This document shows positions 52,908 to 61,746 of a stretch of DNA of 64,000 nucleotides, one piece after another. The stretch's first letter is position 1. Each line of letters starts with the position of its first letter. The notes beneath the pieces are model-generated. The model was not told where the DNA came from and made no database searches. It saw only the letters and a list, made by a program, of their open reading frames with translations. A program made the translations under genes and the position numbers. Origin of the DNA: Oceanicella sp. SM1341. GTDB taxonomy: Bacteria; Pseudomonadota; Alphaproteobacteria; Rhodobacterales; Rhodobacteraceae. The DNA lies in the NCBI RefSeq assembly GCF_003448965.1, contig NZ_QRGC01000032.1, positions 1 through 64,000 on the forward strand. The letters run 5' to 3'.

Positions 52908-54926
52908 TCATGCCGCGTCCTCCGCGCAGGCCCGGGCCCGGGCGCGGGGCAGCGTGAAGCGGACCTCCGCGCCGCCGCCGGCATGGTTGCCCGCCGAGAT
53001 CGTGCCGCCGAAACGCTCGATGATCCCCCGGCAGATGTGCAGCCCCATGCCCATGCCCTGCGCACGGGTGGTGAAGAAGGGCTCGAAGAGCTTCTCCAGG
53101 TGCTGCGGGGCGATGCCGGGGCCATCGTCGCGGATGCGGATGCAGGCCATGCCGCCCGGAGCCTCCCCGACCAGGACCCGGATCAGCCCCGGTCCGCCCC
53201 CCGGCCGCGCCGCGATGGCCTCGGCCGCGTTCAGCAGCACGTTCACCAGCACCTGCTGGAGGCCGACGCGCTCCGCGATCACCCGGGGATCGTCCAGGGT
53301 GCAGTCCACCCGCAGGCGGGCCGAACGCTGCGACAGCTCGCCCTCCAGCAGCCCCGATGTCTCGCGCAGCAGCGCGCGCAGATCCATCGGCATGGCCGGC
53401 GCCTCGCCCGTCACCAGCTGGTCGCGGGTCCGGCGCATGATCGCGGCGATGCGCGCGCCGTTGCCCGCCAGCCGGTCGAGGGTGCGCAGGGCGCGCGCCA
53501 TCTCGGGCGGGTCGCGCTGCAGCCAGCGGCGGATGGTGTCTATCTCGGTGGTCAGCGCCTGCACGGGCTGGTTCAGCTCGTGGGCGAGGGAGGTGGACAG
53601 CGCCCCCATGGTCGCCGCCCGCCCGGCCCGCGCCAGGGAGGATTGCGCCGCGAGCATCGCCGCATGGGCGGCCTGCTGCTCCGAAATGTCGATGAAGGTC
53701 GAGAGCGCGGTGCAGCTCTCCGGGATCAGGTTCAGCCCGAAGGCGACCGGGATGGACCGGCCCTCCCTGCCGGGGAGGGTCGTCGAGCCGCTCACATGGC
53801 AGCGGCCGTGGAACAGCGCCTCGAGCTGGACCAGGAGCATCTGCGCGACCTGCCCCCTGCGCGGGGCGGGCCAGGCGGGGTCCAGCGGCCCCGTCTCCTC
53901 CCCGTAGCCCAGCATCTGCAGCATGGCCCGGTTCGCGCCCACGAGGCGTATGCCCGCGAGGCAGCGGGCGATGTAGCCGGGATGCGCGGCATCATGGGCC
54001 GCGAGGCTGGCCGCGCCGGCGTCCCGGGCCGCGTCGACGAGCGGTTTCGCGGCGCTCAGGTCATGCTCGGCGAAGGCGATGTTGAGATCGTCGAACAGGG
54101 CGCGGAAGCGGTGCTCGCTGCGGCGCAGGGCGTCCTCGCGCTGTGCCGCCAGCCGCTCGAGCCGCGCGTTGAGATCACGGATCTCCGCGGCGGCGCGGAA
54201 CTCGGCGTCCACGTCGATGCAGCTCCCGTACCAGCCGACCAGCGCGCCGGTGACCGGGTCCGCCCGGGGGCGGCGGTGCAGCAGCAGCCAGCGGTACTGC
54301 CCGGCGCTGTCGCGGGCGCGGACATGGATGCGCTGCGGGCTCGTGCCGGCCTCGGTGCGCAGCCGCAGGTAGCGGTCGCGGTCCTCGGGGTGCAGCGCCT
54401 CGTGCCAGTCCTGCCGGGCGAGGGCCTCCTCGGCGCTCCGCCCGGTGAGCCGGGTGAACCAGGCGTTGAGATAGGTCACGCGCCCGTCGGCATCCGTGCG
54501 GAACAGGATCTGCGGGATCAGCTCGGCGAATTGCCGGAGGGTTTCCTCGCTCGAATCCCGCGCGTCCCGCGCCTCGCGCAGGCGGAGCCGGCCGAGCAGC
54601 AGCGCGCTGGTCAGTCCGGTCACGGCCAGCGCGAAGGTCAGGCGCAGCGCGGCCTCGACCCCCGGCCGGGGCATGTGCACCGAGATGAAGGAGATCACCG
54701 GCAGCGCCAGGCACAGCGCGGTCCAGGCATGGATGCCGCGGCGGCCGGAGCGGCCCGCCCCCAGCACGAGAACCAGCGGGTAGAGCACGGAGACCGCGGC
54801 ATGAAAGCCCACCTTCTCGTCGGTGACGAAGATAACCCCGGCCAGAGCCAGGGCCAGCGCCGGCCCGGCCACCCCGGCAGGCATGCGCTCAGCCCCGCGC
54901 GGCGCCATGGCCGGACCGGTGCGCAC
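52908..54926 (-). CDS. PAS-domain sensor histidine kinase (FixL/DctB class)
   Basis: A 672-residue kinase: three or four membrane helices (about 18-125), a PAS domain with a PAC extension (about 130-260), a second, weaker PAS-like region (about 290-430), then HAELNQP-type phospho-acceptor LAHELNQPVQAL. The ATPase has NVLLNAAEAI, DDGPGI and GMGMGLHICRGII. No haem-binding histidine of FixL can be assigned. The GTG at 54926 is only one start option; ATGs at 54908 and 54884 are also in frame. It follows the MFS gene by 18 bases. Confidence 0.9.
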   Translation of the reverse strand: MRTGPAMAPRGAERMPAGVAGPALALALAGVIFVTDEKVGFHAAVSVLYPLVLVLGAGRSGRRGIHAWTALCLALPVISFISVHMPRPGVEAALRLTFALAVTGLTSALLLGRLRLREARDARDSSEETLRQFAELIPQILFRTDADGRVTYLNAWFTRLTGRSAEEALARQDWHEALHPEDRDRYLRLRTEAGTSPQRIHVRARDSAGQYRWLLLHRRPRADPVTGALVGWYGSCIDVDAEFRAAAEIRDLNARLERLAAQREDALRRSEHRFRALFDDLNIAFAEHDLSAAKPLVDAARDAGAASLAAHDAAHPGYIARCLAGIRLVGANRAMLQMLGYGEETGPLDPAWPAPRRGQVAQMLLVQLEALFHGRCHVSGSTTLPGREGRSIPVAFGLNLIPESCTALSTFIDISEQQAAHAAMLAAQSSLARAGRAATMGALSTSLAHELNQPVQALTTEIDTIRRWLQRDPPEMARALRTLDRLAGNGARIAAIMRRTRDQLVTGEAPAMPMDLRALLRETSGLLEGELSQRSARLRVDCTLDDPRVIAERVGLQQVLVNVLLNAAEAIAARPGGGPGLIRVLVGEAPGGMACIRIRDDGPGIAPQHLEKLFEPFFTTRAQGMGMGLHICRGIIERFGGTISAGNHAGGGAEVRFTLPRARARACAEDAA

Positions 54927-54944
54927 CGCGGTTCATGGCGCGGC

Positions 54945-56159
54945 TCATGCCGCTTCCGCCCGGCGGTCGAGCAGCAGCGACACCAGCTCGCTGCAGCCCG
55001 CGAGAACCCCGATCCCCCAGAGCGCCCCGCTGCCCAGGATGCCCGCGCCCGCGGCGCTGCCCAGCGAGAAGCCGAGGTACATGGTCGAGGTGTTGAGCGC
55101 GAGCGCCACGCCCGCCTGTTCGCCCGGGCCCGCCGCGATCAGCCGCGCCATCTGCGCCGGGAAGAAGGACCACACGCTGAAGCCCCAGGCCGCGATGGCC
55201 CCCAGCACCGGCAGCAGCGCGGCTTGCGCCCCGAGCCCGGTGGCCGCGGCCAGGGCCCAGAAGGACAGGCCGAGCAGCACGAGCGAGCCGCGCACCACCC
55301 GCAGGGAGCCGAACCGGTCGTTCAGCATGCCGCCGGCCACCACGCCGAGGGCGGCGAACACGCCCCACATCGACACCGCCGCGCCGATGCCGCCCGCCCC
55401 GAAGCCCAGCACGGCGGAGAGGTATTCGGCGATGTAGGGATAGGCGGCATAGGCCCCGACCGACCAGAACAGCGTGACCGCGAGCAGCCGGCGCACCCGG
55501 CGCTGGCCGATGACCGAGATCCGGGCGCGCAGCCCCGCCACCGCCTGCCCGCTGCCCGCCTCGCGCGCGATGCCGCCGAGAATGCCCGCCAGGGCCACGA
55601 GCCCCATCAGGGCCACGGCGAGAAAGGTGGCGCGCCACCCGAAGGCATGGCCCACCAGCGCGCCCAGCGGCAGGCCGAGGGCGATGGCGATGGTCATGCC
55701 GCCGCTGACGATGGCGAGTGCCCTTCCCCGCAGCCCGGGCGCGACGACCGCCCCCGCCAGCGCGTTGGCCGCCGGGGTGTAGAGCCCGGCCGCCACCGCC
55801 ATCAGCACCCGCGCCGCCATCAGCACCGCGAAGCCGGGCGACCAGGCCGCGAGGAAATTCCCCAGCGTGAACAGCCCCATGGCGAGCAGCAGCACCCTGC
55901 GGCGGCTCATCCGCCCGGTGAGCACGGTGGTGACCGGCGAACTCAGCGCCAGCGCCAGGGTGAACACCACCACCAGCGTGGCGACCTCCGGCACGGGCAT
56001 GCCGAGATCCGCCGCCATGCGCGGCAGCAGCGGCGCGATCATGAACCCCTCGGTGCCGATGGCGAAGGTGCCGAGCGCGAGAAACCCCGCCGGCAGCAGG
56101 GCGGCCCTTCCGGAGCCGGCGAACGTGTCTGCTGTGTCTGGCGGTCGTGCGTCGAACAT
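54945..56159 (-). CDS. MFS transporter (sugar/drug efflux type)
   Basis: A 404-residue, 12-helix antiporter close to AraJ/YdhP-type proteins: FAIGTEGFMIAPLLPRMAADL in helix 1, LTGRMSRRRVLLLAM in loop 2-3 and GAVVAPGLRGRALAIVSGG around helix 5. GAGGAG lies seven bases before the ATG. Located directly upstream of the PAS kinase gene and possibly controlled by that two-component set. Confidence 0.88.
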   Translation of the reverse strand: MFDARPPDTADTFAGSGRAALLPAGFLALGTFAIGTEGFMIAPLLPRMAADLGMPVPEVATLVVVFTLALALSSPVTTVLTGRMSRRRVLLLAMGLFTLGNFLAAWSPGFAVLMAARVLMAVAAGLYTPAANALAGAVVAPGLRGRALAIVSGGMTIAIALGLPLGALVGHAFGWRATFLAVALMGLVALAGILGGIAREAGSGQAVAGLRARISVIGQRRVRRLLAVTLFWSVGAYAAYPYIAEYLSAVLGFGAGGIGAAVSMWGVFAALGVVAGGMLNDRFGSLRVVRGSLVLLGLSFWALAAATGLGAQAALLPVLGAIAAWGFSVWSFFPAQMARLIAAGPGEQAGVALALNTSTMYLGFSLGSAAGAGILGSGALWGIGVLAGCSELVSLLLDRRAEAA

Positions 56160-56328
56160 GCCAGGGCTCCTCGGAGATTCGGGCGGGCCGGGGGGTCGGG
56201 CGTCCGGTGCTGCGGCGCCTCCCCGGCAGAACCGCTACAGGGTAGCGCGCGCCCGGGGAGGGCCAAAGGTCATAGGCGCGGCGTTTCCGGACATGCCGCG
56301 CCCGGCCGCGACGGGCCGCGCCCGGCCG

Positions 56329-57057
56329 TCACCGGCGCTGGCGCAGCGCGTCGTCGAGCGCGCTCACCCGGGCATTGCCGAGATGCAGCCGCGAGAGCTC
56401 TTCCAGGGCCGCGGGGGCGACGCGCGCCATCGCGTCGCGGCGGATGACGAGGGTCGCCTCGTCGGCCCCGCCGAGCAGGCCGCGCGGCTCCTCCAGGGCC
56501 CGGATGCGGTAGCGGGCATGCAGGTACTGCGGGTGCCACAGCGGCACCACCACCCAGCGCCCGGCGGCATGGGCCTGCTCGAAACGGTCGAAACACTCCG
56601 CCTCCGTGCCGGTCTCGAAATGGTAGCCGGCGGCCCCGAGCCCGTAGCTTTCCACGATCGCCTTCGAGAAGCGGCTGATGCCGGCGCCCGGGTTGATGCC
56701 CCGGATCAGCCGCTCCATGCGGGTGAGGGCCGGTTCGCGGAGCAGGTCCGCCACCGAGGCCACGTCGGCCTCCGGCACGTAATCGGGCACGCCCCAGATG
56801 CAGCAGGGCTCGTAGAGCACGCAGATGCGGCTCACCTCGGCCGCCATCGGGGCGAGATAGGTCTCGTGGCTGGCCGGCAGCCAGGCGGAGACGAGCACGT
56901 CCACCTCCCCCCGGCCGAGCCGGCGGAACATCTCCTCGTGCGGGGCGGCGGAGCGTTCGATGACGTGGCCGTGGCGGGCGAGGATGGCCTCCACCTCGCG
57001 CGCGCTCGCGTCGTGGAAGGAGAGGTCGATATGGCCGACCTTCAGTGTCCCGGGCAT
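56329..57057 (-). CDS. OpuAC-like glycine-betaine-binding-type protein without signal peptide
   Basis: A 242-residue substrate-binding fold of the OpuAC/ProX kind: VGHIDLSFHDASAREVEAIL, VDVLVSAWLPASHETYL, CIWGVPDYVP and VVPLWHPQYLHARY. Aromatic residues are kept at the usual turns. The N-terminus has no signal peptide or lipobox, and no permease or ATPase adjoins it, so it is not an ordinary transport component. The start at 57057 has GAGGAG seven bases upstream; an ATG at 57072 overlaps the previous stop. A cytosolic ligand-binding role is inferred. Confidence 0.75.
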   Translation of the reverse strand: MPGTLKVGHIDLSFHDASAREVEAILARHGHVIERSAAPHEEMFRRLGRGEVDVLVSAWLPASHETYLAPMAAEVSRICVLYEPCCIWGVPDYVPEADVASVADLLREPALTRMERLIRGINPGAGISRFSKAIVESYGLGAAGYHFETGTEAECFDRFEQAHAAGRWVVVPLWHPQYLHARYRIRALEEPRGLLGGADEATLVIRRDAMARVAPAALEELSRLHLGNARVSALDDALRQRR

Positions 57058-57068
57058 GTCGCTGCTCC

Positions 57069-57623
57069 TCATTCGCCCTTCACCAGGCCCATGTCCTGCA
57101 ACAGGGTCAGGTTGTCTTCGATGTGCCAGTTGTCGGTGATGCGGCCGTCCCGGACGCGCACGAGGTCGGTGGCGTTGAAGCGCACTTCCTGCCCGCTGCC
57201 CTGCACGCCCCGGAACGTGCCGGTGAAATGGCCGTGGAACACCATGTGCGTGGTCACGTACTCGCCCGAGATCACCATGAGCTTCACCTCGACACCGAGG
57301 TCCGGCACCGCGGCGCGGAAGGCCGCGGAGGCCGCGGCAGGGCCGGCGGGGCCCTGGGGGCGGCCGGGCGGCAGGGTGCGGTCGGTGAAGCCCGGCGCGA
57401 TGGCGCGGTCGAGATGGTCGGTGTCGCCCGTGTCCCAGAACGCGTAGAAATGCCGGGCCGCGGCCTCGGAGGCGGCTTCCACCGCCGGATCCGCGCCGGA
57501 CAGGCTCAGGTCGTCGATGGTGAGGGCGGCGGCCGGGCCGGTGGCGAGGGTGGCGGCCGTGAGGGCGGCAAGCGCGGTGGCGCGCGCTCGGCCGAAGCCG
57601 GTCATGCGGGAGAGCATCTGCAT
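57069..57623 (-). CDS. SnoaL-like ester cyclase, exported
   Basis: A 184-residue protein with a signal peptide (cut near AAA-LT, about residue 34) and a SnoaL-type NTF2-like fold: YAFWDTGDTDHLDRAIAPGFTDR, AFRAAVPDLGVEVKLMVISGEYV, FHGHFTGTFRGVQGSGQEVRFNATDLVRVRDGRITDNWHIED. Exported members are of unknown use. AAGGA lies seven bases before the ATG. Its stop overlaps an in-frame ATG of the OpuAC-like gene. Confidence 0.85.
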   Translation of the reverse strand: MQMLSRMTGFGRARATALAALTAATLATGPAAALTIDDLSLSGADPAVEAASEAAARHFYAFWDTGDTDHLDRAIAPGFTDRTLPPGRPQGPAGPAAASAAFRAAVPDLGVEVKLMVISGEYVTTHMVFHGHFTGTFRGVQGSGQEVRFNATDLVRVRDGRITDNWHIEDNLTLLQDMGLVKGE

Positions 57624-58316
57624 CTGTGATTCCTTCGTGAAACGGGCCGATGCCGGAATCTGGTGCCCCCGGCCCCCGCCCGACAACGCCTGCCTGCGCC
57701 GGGGGCGGCCCATACCCCGGGCGGGGGTCCGGCCGGGGTCGGGTGGCGGTCCGGATGGCGCCGCGGCCCGCCCGACGCGTGTTCCGGGCGGCTCCGGCGG
57801 CCGGAAGGCCGGGAGCGGCAGCCGCACGGCACGGGGCAGCCGGGCCCCGCGCCCTCGCCGTGGCCCTCCCTCCCTGCCGGCCCCCGCGCCGGCGCCGGCC
57901 GCGACCGCTTCCGCCCCTGAAGCCAGGGCGCGGTTTCCCGCGCGGCCCGCCAGATCGTCGCGGCGCCCTGCCTCACCTGCGCGGGATCGCCGGCCGGATG
58001 CGTGCTCGGGCAACGGGCATCCGGCCCCGGGCTGATCTCGGCCTGTGACGCCCGGCCCGTGGGCGGGAAGCGGCGGACAGGCCATCGGATGCGGTGAGGT
58101 TTCCGGCCCGGCCGCCCGGGCGCCGCCGCATGCGCGTCGCGCGGCTGGGTGCGCCGGCGCCGGGATGCATCCGCCAGAGCTCGCCCCGCGGCCCCGGCAG
58201 GCCCGCCTCGCGATGGCCGATGCAGCCCGGCGCCGGCCGCGCGGGTCATCCGGACATCAGGATCCCGGTCGGCAGTTCTCGGGGGGGCGCGGCCCGGAGG
58301 AGGCCGCGCCGCGATG
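57624..58316. other. Long intergenic region, no features seen
   Basis: About 690 bases of G+C-rich sequence between the ester cyclase start and the SCO1 stop. Open frames present have neither a Shine-Dalgarno sequence nor any recognisable motif. No strong hairpin noted. Confidence 0.5.
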
Positions 58317-58982
58317 TCAGAGCAGGGCTTCCTGCACGCTGAAGCAGAGCTGGGCGACCGGGTCTGACGGCAGCCGGGCGCCGCGGCCCGCGGGGTTTCC
58401 CGCCATCAGGTTGGCGAGCTTCCCGACAGCCTCCTCCGGCGCGCTGCCGTAGGGGATCACCTCCACGAACACGCCGTTCTCGTCGAAGAGCAGCATGAAC
58501 GAGGTATGGGCCATCGTGTAGTCGCCGTTGCCGATGTAGATCCGCTGCGCGAGGATCTGGAAGGATGCGAGCACCTTCGCGGTCTGCTCCTGCGATCCGC
58601 GCACCCCGACCACGCCCGGCACCCAGGATGTGTAGGCGGCGAGATCGTCGAGGGAGTCGCGCTCCGGGTCCACCGTGACGAAGAACACCTTCAGGTCGCG
58701 GGCCGCCGGCAGGTCCTGCCTCCACAGGGCGACCTCGCCCAGCGTGGTCGGGCAGATGTCGGGGCAATGGGTGAAGCCGAAGAACACCGCGAAGGGCGCG
58801 CCCTTCAGCGTCTCGCGCGAGAAGGTTCCGCCATCGGTCTGCGCGAGCCGGTAGTCTCCGCGCCCCAGCAGCGCCGCCCGGTTCGCCTGGGCCTTCAGGT
58901 CGACCACCAGCGCGAGGCAGACGACCACGAGGCAGAGCGTCGCGATCGCGACGACCACCTTCTTTGCCTTGGGGAGAGCCAT
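58317..58982 (-). CDS. SCO1/SenC-family copper chaperone
   Basis: A 221-residue thioredoxin-fold protein with an N-terminal membrane anchor (about 8-27). The copper ligands are complete: Cys73 and Cys77 in HCPDIC and His159 in TMAHTSFM. SCO proteins deliver copper or electrons to the CuA site of cytochrome oxidase from the periplasmic face. The ATG overlaps the stop of the YcnI-PCuAC gene (TGATG), so the two are coupled. The C-terminus has an extra tail with a cysteine (AQLCFSVQ). Confidence 0.93.
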   Translation of the reverse strand: MALPKAKKVVVAIATLCLVVVCLALVVDLKAQANRAALLGRGDYRLAQTDGGTFSRETLKGAPFAVFFGFTHCPDICPTTLGEVALWRQDLPAARDLKVFFVTVDPERDSLDDLAAYTSWVPGVVGVRGSQEQTAKVLASFQILAQRIYIGNGDYTMAHTSFMLLFDENGVFVEVIPYGSAPEEAVGKLANLMAGNPAGRGARLPSDPVAQLCFSVQEALL

Positions 58983-59950
58983 CACTGGTGCGCCCCGTGC
59001 CCATGGTCCTTCGCCAGTTCATGGCCGGGGCCCGAGGCGTTGAGAGGGCCGACGGCGAGCGGCACGCTCATCTCCCCGGCCTTCTCGAAGGTCAGGCGCA
59101 CGTCCACGGTCTCGCCCTCCACGAAAGGCCGGACGAGCTGCATGAACATCAGGTGCCGGCCGCCGGGGCTGAGCACGACGGTCTCGCCGGCGGGGATCTC
59201 GAGCCCGTCCTCCAGCTTGCGCATCACCATCACGTCGCCGTTCATCGACATCTCGTGCACTTCCACGCGGCCCGCCGCATCGCTGCTGGCCGACACCAGG
59301 CGATCGGCCTCGCTACCCGAGTTGGTCACGCTGAGGTACCCGCCGCCGACGCGGGCGCCCGGCGGGGTGGCGCGGGCGAAGCCGCCGGCGACCCCGATCG
59401 GCCCCGCCGCCTTCGCGCCCTGGCCGGAATGGTCGTGGGAGGCTCCGGCCCGGGCGCGGGCGACCACGAGCCTCGGCGCGGGGGTCGCGACCCCCTCGGC
59501 GCCGGAGGTGTCCGTCCAGTCCGTCTCGCCGCCGTCGCAGAGCTGGACGACCGGGAAATACAGCACCGTGCCCGGGGCGAGCTCCGGCCCGATGGTGCCG
59601 CGCACCGTGAATTCGTCGTACCAGCCGTCCTCCAGGTTGCCGCCCGACCAGGTGACCGTCCGGAGGCCCTCGGTCATCTCGCTGCCGTGGTTAATGAAAG
59701 GGGTCTCGTAGCTGCCGGTCCCTGTGTCGAGCTTCCAGCCGGCCTTCGGCATCGGCCTGGCCGCGTAGAAGCCCTCGGGCAGGGAGAGGCGCAGCGCGGT
59801 GGTGGCGAGGCCGTCGCACCCGTGCGGCACGCGCAGGGTGATGCTGGCGGTGTCGCCTGCCGGCACCTCGCGCTGCACGAGCGTCACGTGGGCCGAAGCG
59901 GCCGTCGACAGCGCGATCATGCCGATCGCGCCGAAAAGAGTGGACTTCAT
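58982..59950 (-). CDS. Fusion of YcnI-like (DUF1775) and PCu(A)C copper-chaperone domains
   Basis: A 322-residue periplasmic protein. The signal peptide is cut near ASA-HV, leaving His21 as mature N-terminus, as in YcnI copper proteins with a histidine-brace-like site. Residues 21-165 are the DUF1775 domain (CDGLATTALRLSLPEGF ... GWYDEFTVRGTI). Then a His-containing linker (SHDHSGQG) and the PCu(A)C domain, with copper ligands in VHEM (His232, Met234), MVMR (Met243) and RHLMFM (His266, Met268). It ends in a His-rich tail. Start at 59950: GGAG lies eight bases upstream. Confidence 0.9.
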   Translation of the reverse strand: MKSTLFGAIGMIALSTAASAHVTLVQREVPAGDTASITLRVPHGCDGLATTALRLSLPEGFYAARPMPKAGWKLDTGTGSYETPFINHGSEMTEGLRTVTWSGGNLEDGWYDEFTVRGTIGPELAPGTVLYFPVVQLCDGGETDWTDTSGAEGVATPAPRLVVARARAGASHDHSGQGAKAAGPIGVAGGFARATPPGARVGGGYLSVTNSGSEADRLVSASSDAAGRVEVHEMSMNGDVMVMRKLEDGLEIPAGETVVLSPGGRHLMFMQLVRPFVEGETVDVRLTFEKAGEMSVPLAVGPLNASGPGHELAKDHGHGAHQ

Positions 59951-60024
59951 GTTCATTGCTCCGATTGCGCCGCGGGGGGCGCGCCATGCCCCCCTCCGGG
60001 GGCGACCTGTTGCCTTGGCGAGCG

Positions 60025-60378
60025 TCAGGCCGTGGCCGGTGGCGCCCTCGGCGCCATGCAGTGATCGAGCCGCCGTCCCGGGCAGGGCAGGCCGGCGGGG
60101 GATACCTGAGGGGCAACCGCCCGCGCCTGCCGGCACCCGTCCGGGGCGGAGGGGCGGCCGGCATCGTCCGTCAGGTTGCAGAAGGGGCAGTGATACTCCC
60201 GGGCATGCGGCGCATCCCCGCAGATGTCGGCTGCCGCGACAGCGTGAGCGAGCCGCAGTCCGATCCGGCTCGCCTGGCCGATCCCGGCGGACATGTGCAG
60301 CGCCGACACGACTGCGCCCGCGGCAACCGTCAGCGTCACCGCGATCAGCAGTATCCTATGCCGGAGCGCATGCTTCAT
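60025..60378 (-). CDS. DUF2946-like small exported protein
   Basis: A 117-residue protein with an N-terminal hydrophobic segment (about 8-27) and a HCPFCNLTDD motif in the middle, matching small proteins often encoded before PCu(A)C genes. A second cysteine/histidine cluster lies at the C-terminus (CPGRRLDHCM). Probably a periplasmic metal-handling accessory. First gene of the copper cassette on the minus strand, about 75 bases upstream of the YcnI-PCuAC start. Confidence 0.7.
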   Translation of the reverse strand: MKHALRHRILLIAVTLTVAAGAVVSALHMSAGIGQASRIGLRLAHAVAAADICGDAPHAREYHCPFCNLTDDAGRPSAPDGCRQARAVAPQVSPAGLPCPGRRLDHCMAPRAPPATA

Positions 60379-60941
60379 CGCGGCTCTCGTCGCAGAAAGT
60401 CCCGGCGGAGAAAATGCCGGATGCCGAAGGCCGACACTATGCCACAGGACCGCCGGTGTCGCCGCGCCGGCCTCGGCCTCGCGCGCCGCCCGGTTGCCGG
60501 CCCGCCCGCGGCCCGGGCCACCCGGCGCGCCCGTCGTGAGTCCGGTCCGGCGCTCGTGACGGGCGTGTGCCTTGCCCTGTTGCCGGGCACCGGCGGAGGG
60601 CTTTCGCGCATCGTGCTCGGGCGTGGCGGCGCCCTTCGCCTTCGCGACCGCGACCACGCATCCCGGCCGACGCTCCTCGTGACGGCCCTTCCCGGCTTTT
60701 CCGGCCTGCCGGTGACGGCCTGCGTGACGGGTGGTCCTGCGCACCGCACCCGTCACGCAGGCCGCGCAGCCGCCGGCGCGGACCATGCTTCCGAGGCGGA
60801 AGGCACGGCTCCGGGAAGCGGCCGGGCGCGGGCGGCGAAAGCGCCGATATCGCGCCGAGAGCCGTTGCCCTGCGCGAGTGGCTTTGGATATATCTGTAGG
60901 GCTTACTAATCGAGCCTGCCTGTGTAGGGAATGATCCGTTT
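60379..60941. other. Intergenic region with a long inverted repeat
   Basis: About 560 bases between divergent genes. The left part is G+C-rich, with four GTGACGG motifs and an 18-bp inverted repeat (60716-60764). The right end (from about 60885) turns A/T-rich before the hydrolase gene, as a promoter would. No gene seen. Confidence 0.6.
60716..60764. repeat. 18-bp perfect inverted repeat
   Basis: Arms at 60716-60733 and 60747-60764 are exact complements (centred on TGCGTGACGGGTG and its complement) around a 13-base loop. No U-run on either side. It is the longest perfect stem of the window. Confidence 0.85.
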
Positions 60942-61643
60942 ATGAGAGAGATATTCAGGGGCAACGACTATCGCGTGGTTTTCAGCGAGCCCAACGAACG
61001 AAGAGACAAGTTCGTCATAACCTTCATGGCCTGGAGCAAGGAAACCGGCCTCGATCGCGTTCCGGCAGCTTCGAAATTCATCGAGTACCTGGGCTACGGA
61101 TTTGTCGGCATCGTCCCGCGCACGAACTGCTGGTACCAGCTCGACGAGATCGAGCAGGTGCTCGCCGTCGTCCGCGAGGCGATCCCGGGCGGCTACGAGG
61201 TGGTCGCATACAGCTCGTCCATGGGCGCCTACGCGAGCCTGAACTTCGCCGAGGCCCTCAACGTCACACGCGGGCTGGTCGTGTCTCCGCAATACAGCCT
61301 TGATCCGAAAGTGATAGATTTCGAGAAAAGATGGTATCAGGAGGCGAGGCAGATCGAATTCAAGCGGGACTACATCAAGTCCCGCGATTCAGATCTCAAC
61401 TTCTCCATTCTTCTCGATGGCCGGCTGAAGGTCGATATCAGGCATGCGGAACTGATCGCGCAGAGATTTCACAAGGCGAAATTCTACAGCATAGAGGGCG
61501 CGGAGCATGATCCCTTCGGCTATCTCTCGCGCAAGAACCTGCTCAAGCCCCTGATCGCGGAGTATCTCTCGAAGGGCACCATCATGCGGCACGAGCAGAT
61601 CCCGATGGTGGAAATGGACATGCGGATGGGGGAGAGTTCCTGA
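60942..61643 (+). CDS. Alpha/beta-hydrolase-fold protein
   Basis: A 233-residue protein without signal peptide. The nucleophile elbow appears as AYSSSMGAYAS and a late histidine lies in EGAEHDPFGY. An aspartate candidate sits in LVVSPQYSLD or in SILLDGRLKVD. Similar small hydrolases occur beside polysaccharide and sulfotransferase genes. Base composition is clearly lower in G+C than the neighbours and codon use is more relaxed, hinting at transfer. Shine-Dalgarno weak (AGGGA, 11 bases before the ATG). Substrate unknown. Confidence 0.75.
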   Translation: MREIFRGNDYRVVFSEPNERRDKFVITFMAWSKETGLDRVPAASKFIEYLGYGFVGIVPRTNCWYQLDEIEQVLAVVREAIPGGYEVVAYSSSMGAYASLNFAEALNVTRGLVVSPQYSLDPKVIDFEKRWYQEARQIEFKRDYIKSRDSDLNFSILLDGRLKVDIRHAELIAQRFHKAKFYSIEGAEHDPFGYLSRKNLLKPLIAEYLSKGTIMRHEQIPMVEMDMRMGESS

Positions 61644-61698
61644 CCTCCGCACCCGCCCGCCGGCAGGGGCGCGCGGGCCGATCGCGACACCGGGCCGA

Positions 61699-61727
61699 GG
61701 CCCCGCCGACGGAACGCCGGCGGGGCC
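61699..61727. terminator. Candidate bidirectional terminator between convergent genes
   Basis: Ten-base arms GGCCCCGCCG and CGGCGGGGCC with a nine-base loop, between the hydrolase stop (61643) and the sulfotransferase-like stop (61747). Only a short pyrimidine stretch (CCCTTT) follows, so strength is uncertain. Confidence 0.5.
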
Positions 61728-61746
61728 CCGCCCTTTCCGGCCCTGC

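Noticed and set aside
52908-54926. Oxygen-sensing FixL
   Set aside because: The PAS regions lack an assignable haem-binding histidine, and no nitrogen-fixation genes are nearby, so only the structural class is claimed.
52605-56447. A 1280-codon plus-strand open frame
   Set aside because: It runs antisense to the PAS kinase and MFS genes, has no domain character and a composition (Arg/Gly/Ala/Gln/His) typical of G+C-rich shadows.
57602-58249. A 215-codon minus-strand open frame
   Set aside because: Proline/arginine-rich with no motif or Shine-Dalgarno sequence, overlapping the ester cyclase start; judged non-coding.
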